Shown here: positions 1 through 8,863 of the stretch, one piece after another
How positions within the stretch are numbered: position 1 is the stretch's first letter
How the letters are laid out: the number at the start of each line of letters is the position of its first letter
Assembly (NCBI GenBank): GCA_021776925.1
Contig: JAJFFB010000016.1
Span: 62,001-126,000 of the forward strand
Source: Planctomycetota bacterium
GTDB taxonomy: Bacteria; Planctomycetota; UBA1135
Reading direction: 5' to 3'
Length of the DNA: 64,000 nt
Translations under genes and position numbers: made by a program
Notes under the pieces: generated by a model
What the model was told of the DNA's origin: nothing
Seen by the model: the letters and a program-made list of their open reading frames with translations, nothing else
The model's database searches: none

Positions 1-1
1 C

Positions 2-901
2 CAGCACACCGGTTTCGGCAACCTATTGGGACCGCTGCTGCTGCTGCTGCTGCCCGGCATGCTCGGCCTGCTGCGTCTTCCCAGGAGCGGGCGCCCGATG
101 TGGATGTTCGCCTTCGTACTCACCGCCGCCGCCTTGCTGGTGGCGCGTCTGCCGTGGGGCAACGAGTACAAACTGGCGCGGCTGGCTGGGGTGCTGTGGG
201 CGCTGCCGGTCGGGGTGTGGGCTGCCCAGTGCATCGCCGTGGCACATCAACAAGGCCGCCGCATGCCGGCGCTGCTGCCGTTGGCGTTGCTGGCGGTGAG
301 CCTGCCGACCACAGTGTTGTGTGCGACCGCCTACGTACGTTGGGGGGGGGGCAACACCGCGCCGCTGATCACCCATGTTGGCGGACGCCTGCAGGTGCGC
401 GCCTCCAGCTCTGCCGAGGTCCTGCCCGCCGCCATTGCGGCCGCCGAGGCAACGGCCCCAGCGGATGCGGTGCTGTTGCTGCACCCCTTTCAACCCGGAA
501 CCCGCGCCGACGGGGGCGTCGTCCAGGGCAATGCCCTGGCGCCGGTGTTCCACCACCCGCTGGACTACGACCACCCGCAGATCCATAACGACCGGCTGCC
601 CGATCTGCGCACCCGTCTGGACCAGGCCGCGCTGTTCTGGGTCGGCACCCTGTGGGGTGGCGGCGAAGCCCCTGCGGCCGGGACCACGCCCGGCGGAATG
701 GAACGATCGGGGGGTGCCTTGCAGTCGATTCGCGAGCGCCACCGCACCCGGCCCTTGCTGGTGCTGGCTCCGCCGCAGACGCTGCCGCAGGCGCTCAAAT
801 TGTTGCGCGCACAGGGCGAACCACGCGCCACGGCGAACGGCTTCAGCTTGTGGCTGCTCCCGGCGCTGGACCCGCCCCGGCCAGACTCAGACGGATACTG
901 A
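2..901 (+). CDS. membrane protein, C-terminal part (5' end outside window)
   Basis: Frame open to the window edge; several hydrophobic segments then a soluble C-terminal domain; the track start is an internal TTG. Confidence 0.6.
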   Translation, partial: QHTGFGNLLGPLLLLLLPGMLGLLRLPRSGRPMWMFAFVLTAAALLVARLPWGNEYKLARLAGVLWALPVGVWAAQCIAVAHQQGRRMPALLPLALLAVSLPTTVLCATAYVRWGGGNTAPLITHVGGRLQVRASSSAEVLPAAIAAAEATAPADAVLLLHPFQPGTRADGGVVQGNALAPVFHHPLDYDHPQIHNDRLPDLRTRLDQAALFWVGTLWGGGEAPAAGTTPGGMERSGGALQSIRERHRTRPLLVLAPPQTLPQALKLLRAQGEPRATANGFSLWLLPALDPPRPDSDGY

Positions 902-2381
902 GCGCCTGCAACAGGTGCGTGCGCTGAATAGAATCACTGTCATCGAGGTCGGCGAGAGTGCGTGCGACGCGCAAGGCGCGCAGGGTGCCGCGGCCGCTGA
1001 GGCTGAGGCGTTCGGCGGCGAGATGCAGCGCGGCTGCAGCATTGGGATTGACCCCGAGCTGGCGCAGCTGTTCGAGGCTGGCGTCGCCGGCCGGGCCGCA
1101 GGATGCCTGCGCGATACGCCGGCGCTGGCGCGCGCGCGCCACCTCCATTTGCGCGCGCACCTCTTCGTCGTGGGGGGGGGTGGGCTCGCCTTGCAATTGC
1201 TCGGCGGCCACTGGTCCCATTTCGACCAGCAGATCGAAGCGGTCGAGCAACGGTCCGCTGGTGCGCAGCTGATAGGCCGACAGCCGCGCCGGGGTGCACT
1301 GGCACGGCACCGTCGGATGAGTGGCGAAGCCACACGGGCATGGATTGCGCGTGGCCACCAGCAGGACCCGTGCGGGAAAGCGCGCCCATTCGCGCGCGCG
1401 CTGTAAACGCACCTCGCCCTCTTCCAGGGGTTGGCGCAAGCCCTCGAGCACCGGCCGCGCGAATTCGGGCAGTTCGTCGAGGAACAGCACCCCACCGTGG
1501 GCGCGCGCGATCTCGCCCGGGCGCAGCGGCGCTCCGCCGCCGAGCATGCCCTGCGCGGAAACCGTCGGGTGCGGGGCGCGCAGTGGCGGACGCAGGCCGT
1601 GCGGATGCACCGGGCCGAGCTGCGCTTCGATCTGCGCGAGTTCGAGCGTGGTGGTTTCGTCGAGCGGCGGCAGCAAAGCGGGAATGCGCCGCGCCAGCAG
1701 GCTTTTGCCGGTGCCGGGAGGACCCTGCAGCAGCAAAGGGTGACGGCCGGTGGCGCACAGCACCGCGGCCTTGCGCGCCTGTGTCTGGCCGCGCACGTCG
1801 TCGAGGCGCAGTTCGACTCCGTGTGCTGCCGCCGGGGGCGGCTGCGGCCGAGGTTGGGCGTTGCATTCCTGGTGGCCTTGCAGGAAATCAATCACCGCGC
1901 CGAGGTCGCGCAGGGCGAAGGCGGCGATGCCTGGAGCCATGGCGGCCTCTTCGACTGCTTCGGGGGCGGTGATCACCTGGCGGATGCCCTTACGCAGCGC
2001 GCACATCGTCGCCAAAAGGGTGCCGCGGGCGGGTGGGCGCAGGCGCCCGGCCAGATCGAGCTCGGCGAGGAAGAGGGTGCGGCCCGACCACGCGCGCAGA
2101 TGCCCTTGCGCTTGCAGGAGTGACACCGCCAGGGCCAGATCCAGGGGCAGGCCGGACTTTGGCAACTGCGCCGGGATCAGGTTGAACAGGGTCTTGCCGT
2201 GGGGGTACTCATAGCCATGACTGGCCAGAGCGGCGGGCAGGCGCTCGCGGGCTTCGCGCGCCACGGCGTCGGCCATGCCGACCAGAATGGTGCGCTGCAA
2301 CCCGCGGCCGAGCAGGGTTTCGACCCCCACCAGTCGTGCGCTGCCGCCGAAGAGCGTTGCCCCGAAGACTGCCTGATCCAC
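843..2381 (-). CDS. comM: YifB/ComM family Mg-chelatase-like AAA+ ATPase
   Basis: GPPGTGKSLLARRIPALLPPL Walker A, GVLFLDELPEF Walker B, NPCPCGF zinc motif; likely GTG start at 2381 (MDQAVFGATLFG), shorter than the track ORF. Confidence 0.92.
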   Translation of the reverse strand: MDQAVFGATLFGGSARLVGVETLLGRGLQRTILVGMADAVAREARERLPAALASHGYEYPHGKTLFNLIPAQLPKSGLPLDLALAVSLLQAQGHLRAWSGRTLFLAELDLAGRLRPPARGTLLATMCALRKGIRQVITAPEAVEEAAMAPGIAAFALRDLGAVIDFLQGHQECNAQPRPQPPPAAAHGVELRLDDVRGQTQARKAAVLCATGRHPLLLQGPPGTGKSLLARRIPALLPPLDETTTLELAQIEAQLGPVHPHGLRPPLRAPHPTVSAQGMLGGGAPLRPGEIARAHGGVLFLDELPEFARPVLEGLRQPLEEGEVRLQRAREWARFPARVLLVATRNPCPCGFATHPTVPCQCTPARLSAYQLRTSGPLLDRFDLLVEMGPVAAEQLQGEPTPPHDEEVRAQMEVARARQRRRIAQASCGPAGDASLEQLRQLGVNPNAAAALHLAAERLSLSGRGTLRALRVARTLADLDDSDSIQRTHLLQALSIRLSLAGAGPAPGAATS

Positions 2382-2410
2382 TCTTGCTAGACGCGCCCAG
2401 CCGCTTCGGG

Positions 2411-4612
2411 TTACCGCGGCCACACCAGCGCCCCGCGGAGCGTGGTCTGCCAGCGCAGGCCGCGGCGCTCGAGCAGCGGGCGCACCGGTAAGGGCCGGTC
2501 GCGGCGCGCGCACGAGATCCAGCACAGGCGCGGCTGCAGGCGCTCCAGCAGCGCCGGCACGCCGTCGGTGGTCAGGCCGTGGTGAGGCAGCAACAACACC
2601 TCGAGCGGCTCTGGGTGCAGGCGCTCGCCCAACTCCTCGAGGGCCTTGCCATAGGGATCGCCGAGCAGCAGCAGGCGGCCGCCGAGGCCATTGACTTCCA
2701 GGGCCTGGCCGCCGGCGTTGGCCTCTCCAGGCAGCGGAGCCACCCCATGGAGCAGGCGCACCCGCCACGGCGCCAGCCCGTGGATCGTGGCCTCGTCACC
2801 GGGCGGACAATCCAAGGTCTCGACTTCTTGCCACGCCTTCCAGGTGTCTACTCCGCTGCGGTGGTCCCAATCCATGTGGCTGAGGACCAGACGGTCCGGG
2901 GGCCACCAGTTGCGGCGGTTGAGGAAGGGCAGCAGGATGCGCTCGATCAGGGCGTCGGGCGGCCGTTCGCGCGATCCGATGTCGAAGACCAGGCTGCGGC
3001 GGTGGCCGGCGACGACCACCAGCAGGCCGTGGTCCACCGGCAGGCAGGCCACCCCGGGGATACGGGCGACCGGCCACAGCAGGACCACGCCGGCGCACGC
3101 CGCGACCCAGGCGCCGCGCCAGAGCCGACGCCGGCTGGCGCTGGCTGCGGCGAGCAGCACGCCCCAGGCGGCGACGGCAACCGCCGCGTCAGGCCACTGG
3201 GGCAACAGCATGGGAGTCGCCGGCAACGTGCAGACCGCGCCGAGCAAGCGGTCTTCCGCGCCGCCGAGCAGACCCAGGCTCCCGGCCGCGAGCGCGCCCA
3301 GCCACGGCAGCAGGGCGATCAGGCCGAGCACCAGACGCAGCGCCAGGAGCGGCACCATCAGCGGCGTCAGGAGGATGCTCCAGGGTTCGAGCGTGCCTTG
3401 AAAAGCGTGCAGCACTGGAGCGGTGGCGAGGAAGGCGGCGCATCCGGGTTGCAGCAAACGGCGGGTACGCGAGGAGGACGCAGGTGCCCGCCACAGCATC
3501 AGCCCGGCAGTGGCGCCATAGGACAAGAGGAAGCCGAGGCCCGCCGGACGCGCCGGCAGCAGCGCGGCTTCAGTCCATAACGCCGCAGCCCACAGACGCC
3601 AGCCCGGCACGCGCCCACCGCGCTGGGCGCACAGATCGCGCAGCGCGAGCGCGGTGCCGGCGCGCACCACCGCCGGCCCGGCCCCGGCGAGCAGTCCGCC
3701 GAGCAGCAGCGCGGGCCAGCGCAGCCGACGCAAAGGCGCGGGCAGGCTGCGGCGCAGCAGGGCATCCCACAGCCAGAAGTGCAGTCCCGAGACCGCCAGC
3801 AGATGGAGCAGTCCGAGGCGCCGGTAGAGCTGGCGGCGTGCGGGGACAAAAGCGTGGCGCTCGCCCAATAGGATGGCCTGGGCGTGCCCGCTCTCGCCCG
3901 GCGACAGGCGCAGGCTCAGTCGCTGGCGCAACCTGTGGCGCAGCTCATCCAGCGGCGCCAGCGAGGACGACCTGTGCAGATCGATCCAGGCGCCGCGTTG
4001 CAGGCGCGGGCGCTCTTGGCTGCCGGCGAGGATGCCGCAGCATTGCAACCATTGTCCGGGCCGTGGGGGCGGGCCGGGCTGGTGGCTGCTGAGGCCGAGG
4101 ACGAAGGACGCCGGCGCAATCGGCTGCCCGGCCAGGTCCTGCAACTGGTCCAGCAGGCCCCAGCCACCTCCGTTGGGGTGGGGCTGCCACGACAGCAACC
4201 GCCCCTGTACGCGGACCGGACGTGGATCGTCGAGCGGCGTCGGTGGGGGCGTCGGCTGGCCGCGCGCCCAGCCGAGCAAGGCGGCGCAGACCAGGAGGGC
4301 GGCCACCCGCGGCCAGCGGCGGCGGCCGGCGTGCTCCTGGCCCTGACCGCTAAACAACGCAGCCAGGGCGAGGAGCGCTCCCAGCCAGGCCGTGCCCTGC
4401 CATACCCCTTCGGTGCCCGCAGCGGCTTCGGCAGCCGCAGCGCCTTCGTCAGCCGCAGCGCCTTCGTCAGCCGCAGCGCCCTCGTCAGCCGCAGCGGCCT
4501 CGTCAGCCGCAGCGGCCTCGGCAGTTCCGGCGTTGGCGAGGAAACGGGCCAAGGCCGCAGCCAGATAGACCGCAGCCCCTGCCACGGCACCGTGGGTGGC
4601 CAGTTTTCCCAC
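2411..4612 (-). CDS. comEC: ComEC/Rec2 family DNA uptake channel with metallo-beta-lactamase domain
   Basis: LLAVSGLHFWLW competence domain, LVLSHMDWDHRSG and LLLPHHG MBL motifs, multiple TM segments. Confidence 0.92.
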   Translation of the reverse strand: MGKLATHGAVAGAAVYLAAALARFLANAGTAEAAAADEAAAADEGAAADEGAAADEGAAAAEAAAGTEGVWQGTAWLGALLALAALFSGQGQEHAGRRRWPRVAALLVCAALLGWARGQPTPPPTPLDDPRPVRVQGRLLSWQPHPNGGGWGLLDQLQDLAGQPIAPASFVLGLSSHQPGPPPRPGQWLQCCGILAGSQERPRLQRGAWIDLHRSSSLAPLDELRHRLRQRLSLRLSPGESGHAQAILLGERHAFVPARRQLYRRLGLLHLLAVSGLHFWLWDALLRRSLPAPLRRLRWPALLLGGLLAGAGPAVVRAGTALALRDLCAQRGGRVPGWRLWAAALWTEAALLPARPAGLGFLLSYGATAGLMLWRAPASSSRTRRLLQPGCAAFLATAPVLHAFQGTLEPWSILLTPLMVPLLALRLVLGLIALLPWLGALAAGSLGLLGGAEDRLLGAVCTLPATPMLLPQWPDAAVAVAAWGVLLAAASASRRRLWRGAWVAACAGVVLLWPVARIPGVACLPVDHGLLVVVAGHRRSLVFDIGSRERPPDALIERILLPFLNRRNWWPPDRLVLSHMDWDHRSGVDTWKAWQEVETLDCPPGDEATIHGLAPWRVRLLHGVAPLPGEANAGGQALEVNGLGGRLLLLGDPYGKALEELGERLHPEPLEVLLLPHHGLTTDGVPALLERLQPRLCWISCARRDRPLPVRPLLERRGLRWQTTLRGALVWPR
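4419..4526. repeat. about 6 tandem copies of an 18-bp unit inside comEC
   Basis: GCAGCGSCYTCGKCAGCC repeated; encodes AADEGA-type hexapeptides on the minus strand. Confidence 0.9.
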
Positions 4613-4660
4613 ATAGAAAGGACGCCTGCGCCGCGCTCAGGTGACCCTAGAATCCGGCTC

Positions 4661-5149
4661 ATGGCCGAACCCGCGCGCGCCCTTTACCCGGGCACCTTTG
4701 ATCCTCCGACCCTGGGCCACGTCGACCTGATCCGGCGTGGCGTCGAATTGTTCGGCGGCCTGGTGGTGGCGGTGGCCAATAACAACACCAAGCAGCCGCT
4801 GTTCAGCGCCGAGGAGCGCATGGACATGTTGCGTGGCGAGGTCGCCGACCTGCCGGTCGAGATCGAGTACTTCCGCGGCCTGGTGGTCGAACACGCGCGC
4901 GACCGCGGCCTCAGCATTATTCTGCGCGGCGTGCGTACGGTGTCTGATTTCGAATACGAATACCAGATGGCGATGACCAACCGGGTGCTCGAAGCCACCA
5001 TCGAAACCGCTTTCGTGATGCCGTCGGAGGCCTTCTCCTACCTTTCCAGCCGCCTGATCAAAGAGGTCTACGCGGCCGGCGGTGAACTGCGGCGCTTCCT
5101 GCCGCAGGCGGTGCACGATGCTCTGGTCGCGCGCCTGGCCCGTACCTGA
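4661..5149 (+). CDS. coaD: phosphopantetheine adenylyltransferase
   Basis: ALYPGTFDPPTLGHVDLIRRG, ILRGVRTVSDFEYE, SSRLIKEV; ATG at 4661. Confidence 0.97.
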   Translation: MAEPARALYPGTFDPPTLGHVDLIRRGVELFGGLVVAVANNNTKQPLFSAEERMDMLRGEVADLPVEIEYFRGLVVEHARDRGLSIILRGVRTVSDFEYEYQMAMTNRVLEATIETAFVMPSEAFSYLSSRLIKEVYAAGGELRRFLPQAVHDALVARLART

Positions 5150-5159
5150 ATCCGAACCC

Positions 5160-5534
5160 ATGCACCAAGTCCACACCGACGATGCCCCGGCCGCAATCGG
5201 CCCTTACAGCCAGGCCGTGATCAGTGACGGGCTGCTGTTCACCAGCGGCCAGATCGCGCTGTCCCCTGACGGCAGCTTTATCGCCGGCGACGTCATTGCC
5301 CAGGCGCAGCAGGTCTTCGCCAACCTCGACGCGGTGCTGCTGGCCTCTGGTTGCCGCCGCGACACGGTGGTCAAGGCCACCGTCTATCTCGCCGACATGG
5401 CCGACTTCCCGCGCGTCAACGAGGTCTACGCCGAGTTCTTCGGCGCGCATCGGCCGGCGCGATCCACCGTACAGGCCGCTGGGCTGCCCAAAGGCGCCGC
5501 CATCGAAATCGACCTGATCGCGCGGGTGCCTTAG
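5160..5534 (+). CDS. ridA: RidA family (YjgF) deaminase
   Basis: AIGPYSQAV, LFTSGQIAL, RSTVQAAGLPKGAAIEIDLIA. Confidence 0.93.
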   Translation: MHQVHTDDAPAAIGPYSQAVISDGLLFTSGQIALSPDGSFIAGDVIAQAQQVFANLDAVLLASGCRRDTVVKATVYLADMADFPRVNEVYAEFFGAHRPARSTVQAAGLPKGAAIEIDLIARVP

Positions 5535-5596
5535 GCGGCGTCGCGCAGGCGGTCAGGCTGTCGCGCCGACGGCTAGGCGGCGTCGCGCAGGTGGTC
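5532..5596. repeat. direct repeat of 23 nt (1 mismatch), copies at 5532-5554 and 5574-5596
   Basis: TAGGCGGCGTCGCGCAGGYGGTC twice, offset 42 nt; second copy is the 3' end of the permease gene. Confidence 0.9.
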
Positions 5597-6424
5597 GCCG
5601 ATCACGTTGAGGCTGAGCAGGGTCAGCGCCAGGGCGGTGGCCGGCACGCCGAGCAGCCAGGCGCTGTCGACCAGCGGATTGAGCGCCGCCAGGCCCTCGC
5701 TGGCGAGCAGTCCCCAGCTCACCGCCGGCGGGTCGACGCCGAGGCCGAGGAAGCTGAGGAAGGCCTCCATTAACACCACGCGTGGCACCGTCAGGGTCAG
5801 CATCACCAGCGCGGCGGGCACCAGATTGGGCAGGAAGTGGCGGCGCAGCAGGCGAGGGTTGCCGGCGCCGCTGGTGCGCGCGGCTTCGACAAAGGCCGCG
5901 GCGCGCAGTTTCAACGCCTCGGCGCGGGCGACGCGCGCGGTGGGCAGCCAGAACAGGCAACCTACGGCGACGAAAAAGACCTGAATGCGGCCGATGCCGA
6001 CCGCTTCCAACTCGCCGCGGTACTCCTGCAGGATCGAGAGCAGGAATAGGACCACCACCACCAACGGCAGGCCTTCGAGCAGGTCGGCAAGGCGCATCAG
6101 CAAGCGGTCGACGCGGCCGCCCTTGAGCCCCGCCCAGGCGCCATAGGGCAGGCCCACGGCGAGGGCCACCGCGCTGCCCAGCAGACCGACCAGCAGCGAG
6201 ATGCGCGCTCCCCATAAGGTGCGCGCGAGCAGGTCGCGACCCTTGGAATCGGTGCCCAGCACCGGGGCCTGGGTCCATTGCGGCGCCACCAGGCGCTGGC
6301 CGAAGTCCATCTCGCCCGGGTCGGCCAAAGGCAGCCACGGCGCCGCCAGGGCCGCCGCGCCCAGCAGCACCAGGAAGAGGACGGCCAGACGCAGGCCCCA
6401 GCGGCGGCGCGGCGGCGGCTTCAT
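5573..6424 (-). CDS. peptide ABC transporter permease (DppC/OppC type)
   Basis: LGTDSKGRDLLARTLWGARISLLVG; EAARTSGAGNPRLLRRHFLPN; start at 6424 overlaps upstream gene stop. Confidence 0.92.
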   Translation of the reverse strand: MKPPPRRRWGLRLAVLFLVLLGAAALAAPWLPLADPGEMDFGQRLVAPQWTQAPVLGTDSKGRDLLARTLWGARISLLVGLLGSAVALAVGLPYGAWAGLKGGRVDRLLMRLADLLEGLPLVVVVLFLLSILQEYRGELEAVGIGRIQVFFVAVGCLFWLPTARVARAEALKLRAAAFVEAARTSGAGNPRLLRRHFLPNLVPAALVMLTLTVPRVVLMEAFLSFLGLGVDPPAVSWGLLASEGLAALNPLVDSAWLLGVPATALALTLLSLNVIGDHLRDAA

Positions 6425-7338
6425 GACAGGCTTTGGATGCGTGGGTCGAGGCGCCGCAGCAGCAGGTCGGTGGCGAAGGTCATCAGGCCGAGCAGCGCCG
6501 TGTAGCTGACGGTGATGCCCAAGGCGAGGGTGTAGTCGCGGTTCAACGCCGCCTGCACAAAGTGCGCGCCGAGGCCGGGGAGGGCGAAGACCTGCTCGAT
6601 CACCAGGCTGCCGGTGAGCAGGCCGGCTGCGGCGGGGCCGAGGAAGGCCATCACCGGCACCAGTGCCTGGGGCAGCACGTGGCAGCGCATCAGGCGCGCT
6701 TCCGCCACGCCCTTGGCACGGGCGACGCGCACCGCATCGCTGTCCATCACCTCGAGCGCGGCGGTGCGGGTGAGGCGCGCCAGCTGCGCGGCAAAGGGCA
6801 GTCCCAGACATATGCATGGCATCAGCAGATGGCGCCAGCCACCGCTGCCGGCCGGCGGCAGCCAGCCGAGGCGGAAGGTGAACAGCGCAATGGCGGCGCC
6901 GGCGAGAACGAAATTCGGCAGCGACAGCGCCAGCGTGCTCGCCGCGAGAACGCCGCGGTCGGCGAACCGTCCGCGGCGGCGCGCGGCGAGCAAGCCCAGC
7001 GGCAGACCCAGCAGCAGCGCGGTGGTGAGTCCGCCGAGGCCGAGGCCCAGCGAAACCGGCAGCGCCTGGCGCAGGATCGTGCCGACCTCGGTGTCGCGAT
7101 AACTCATCGAAGGGCCGAAATCGCCGATCAGTGCGCCGCCGAGAGCGCGTTGATATTGGCGCCACAGCGGCTCGTCAAGGTGGTATTCGGCGCGCAAGGC
7201 CGCCTCCACCGCCGGGGCAAAAGTGCGGTCGCCGTCGAAGGGGCCGCCGCGCGCCGCGCGCACCAGCAGAAAGGCCAGCGCGTGCACCGCGAGCAGCGTC
7301 AGCAGCAGCGCCGCCAGCCTTCGCAGCAGCGCGTTCAT
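6421..7338 (-). CDS. peptide ABC transporter permease (DppB/OppB type)
   Basis: YHLDEPLWRQYQRAL, DAVRVARAKGVAEARLMRCHVLPQAL, TGSLVIEQVFALPGLG. Confidence 0.93.
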   Translation of the reverse strand: MNALLRRLAALLLTLLAVHALAFLLVRAARGGPFDGDRTFAPAVEAALRAEYHLDEPLWRQYQRALGGALIGDFGPSMSYRDTEVGTILRQALPVSLGLGLGGLTTALLLGLPLGLLAARRRGRFADRGVLAASTLALSLPNFVLAGAAIALFTFRLGWLPPAGSGGWRHLLMPCICLGLPFAAQLARLTRTAALEVMDSDAVRVARAKGVAEARLMRCHVLPQALVPVMAFLGPAAAGLLTGSLVIEQVFALPGLGAHFVQAALNRDYTLALGITVSYTALLGLMTFATDLLLRRLDPRIQSLS

Positions 7339-8825
7339 GGCACCACTTCCTGCAAGGAAAGGCGCCCCCAGTCGATGTAACCACGCAGGTTGCGGGTGAA
7401 GCCAGCGACCCGCGCCGCGACCAGCTCGAAGGTCGCCTCGTGGAACACCGGCACCATCGGCGCCTGGTCGAGCAGGCGCGCTTCGGCCGCCGCCAGGAGT
7501 TGGTTGCGATGCAATGGGTCGGTGGCGTGGCGCGCCTGGTTCAGCAATTGGTCATAGTGGGCGTCGCTCCAGCCGGTGCGGTTGTTGCCGCTGCCCGACT
7601 CGAAGATCTCGAGAAAGCTGAGCGGATCGAGATAGTCGGCGATCCAGGACGAGCGCGAAGCCTGGTATTCCAACGCGCGCTGCGCGGCGAGGAAGGTCTT
7701 GCGTTCCTGGTTGAGCAGACGCACGTGGACGCCGAGGCCGTCACGCCACTGGCGTTGCAGCACTTCGGCGACGTCGCGGTTCAGCTCGGAAGAGTTGTAC
7801 AGGTACTCCACCGGCGGCATCTGCGCCAGCTCGGCGAGCAGCTGTGGCTTGGTCGCCTGCTGCCGCCACGCCGGCGGCGGCGGCGGGATCCAACCGGCGA
7901 CTCCCGCAGGGACCAGTCCATGCGCCGGCGCACGGCCGCCGCCGACGTGGGCGGCGAGGTCCTGGGAGTGGACGCTGCGGGCGAAGGCGCGCCGCACCTC
8001 TAGGCGGTCGAAGGGCGGGGCAGTGGTGTTGAGGCGCAGGAAGGTGGTGGCGTACTGCGGCGCCGGCTGGAACTCGTGCGGATACTCGCGCAGCAGCGCC
8101 GGGATCGCCAGCGCCGGCACGTTGGCGAGGTAATCGACCTGGCCGGCGAGGAATAGATTGAGCGCGGTGAACTCGGATTCGACCGTCAGGAATTCAATCC
8201 CCGGGAGCGCCACCGCGGCGGCGTCCCAGTAGTAGGGATTGCGCTCGACCACCACGCGGTCGCGGATGCGCCGCGAGACCAGACGGAAGGGCCCGCTGCC
8301 GACCGCGGTGGCGGCGGCGTGCGCGGGCACCGGCGCCAGCGCGTGGTAGGCGCACATCTCGGCGAAACGCGGGCGCGGGAAGGGAAAGCGCACGTGCAGT
8401 TCCTCGCCGCCCGCGCTGCCGCTCTGCAGGCTCAGTTCGGCGTCGTTGAGCCACTCGCCGTAAGGGGCGCCGAAGGCCGGATCCTGCAGCTGCTGCCAGC
8501 TGCGCAGCACGTCGGCGAGGGTCAGCGGGTTCCCGTCCGACCAGCGCACCTGCGGGCGCAGCCGGAACCACCAGTGCGCGCCGCCGTCGACGCTGCCGAA
8601 GGCCTCGGCCAGGCTCGCTTCGGGTTCCAGGGTGGCCGGATCAAGGCGCGTCAGACCGGCGTGCAGTGCCTGCAGCACGCGTCCGTCGGCGGCGCTGGTG
8701 GCCTTTTGCGGGTGCAGCAAGGTGACGTCGTCGCCGTTGGCAACGCGCAGGCCCGGCTGCGACGGCGCGCACGCCGCCAAGATCCCGGCCGCCACCAGGA
8801 ATCCAATGCCGAAGCCGTGCTGCAC
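7335..8825 (-). CDS. oligopeptide ABC transporter substrate-binding lipoprotein
   Basis: Lipobox ILAAC; SBP family 5 pattern (LRPQVRWSDGNPLTLADVLRSWQ). Confidence 0.9.
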   Translation of the reverse strand: MQHGFGIGFLVAAGILAACAPSQPGLRVANGDDVTLLHPQKATSAADGRVLQALHAGLTRLDPATLEPEASLAEAFGSVDGGAHWWFRLRPQVRWSDGNPLTLADVLRSWQQLQDPAFGAPYGEWLNDAELSLQSGSAGGEELHVRFPFPRPRFAEMCAYHALAPVPAHAAATAVGSGPFRLVSRRIRDRVVVERNPYYWDAAAVALPGIEFLTVESEFTALNLFLAGQVDYLANVPALAIPALLREYPHEFQPAPQYATTFLRLNTTAPPFDRLEVRRAFARSVHSQDLAAHVGGGRAPAHGLVPAGVAGWIPPPPPAWRQQATKPQLLAELAQMPPVEYLYNSSELNRDVAEVLQRQWRDGLGVHVRLLNQERKTFLAAQRALEYQASRSSWIADYLDPLSFLEIFESGSGNNRTGWSDAHYDQLLNQARHATDPLHRNQLLAAAEARLLDQAPMVPVFHEATFELVAARVAGFTRNLRGYIDWGRLSLQEVVP

Positions 8826-8863
8826 CCAGGAAGCATAGCGGGGTCAGACACTAGAATCTCCCT

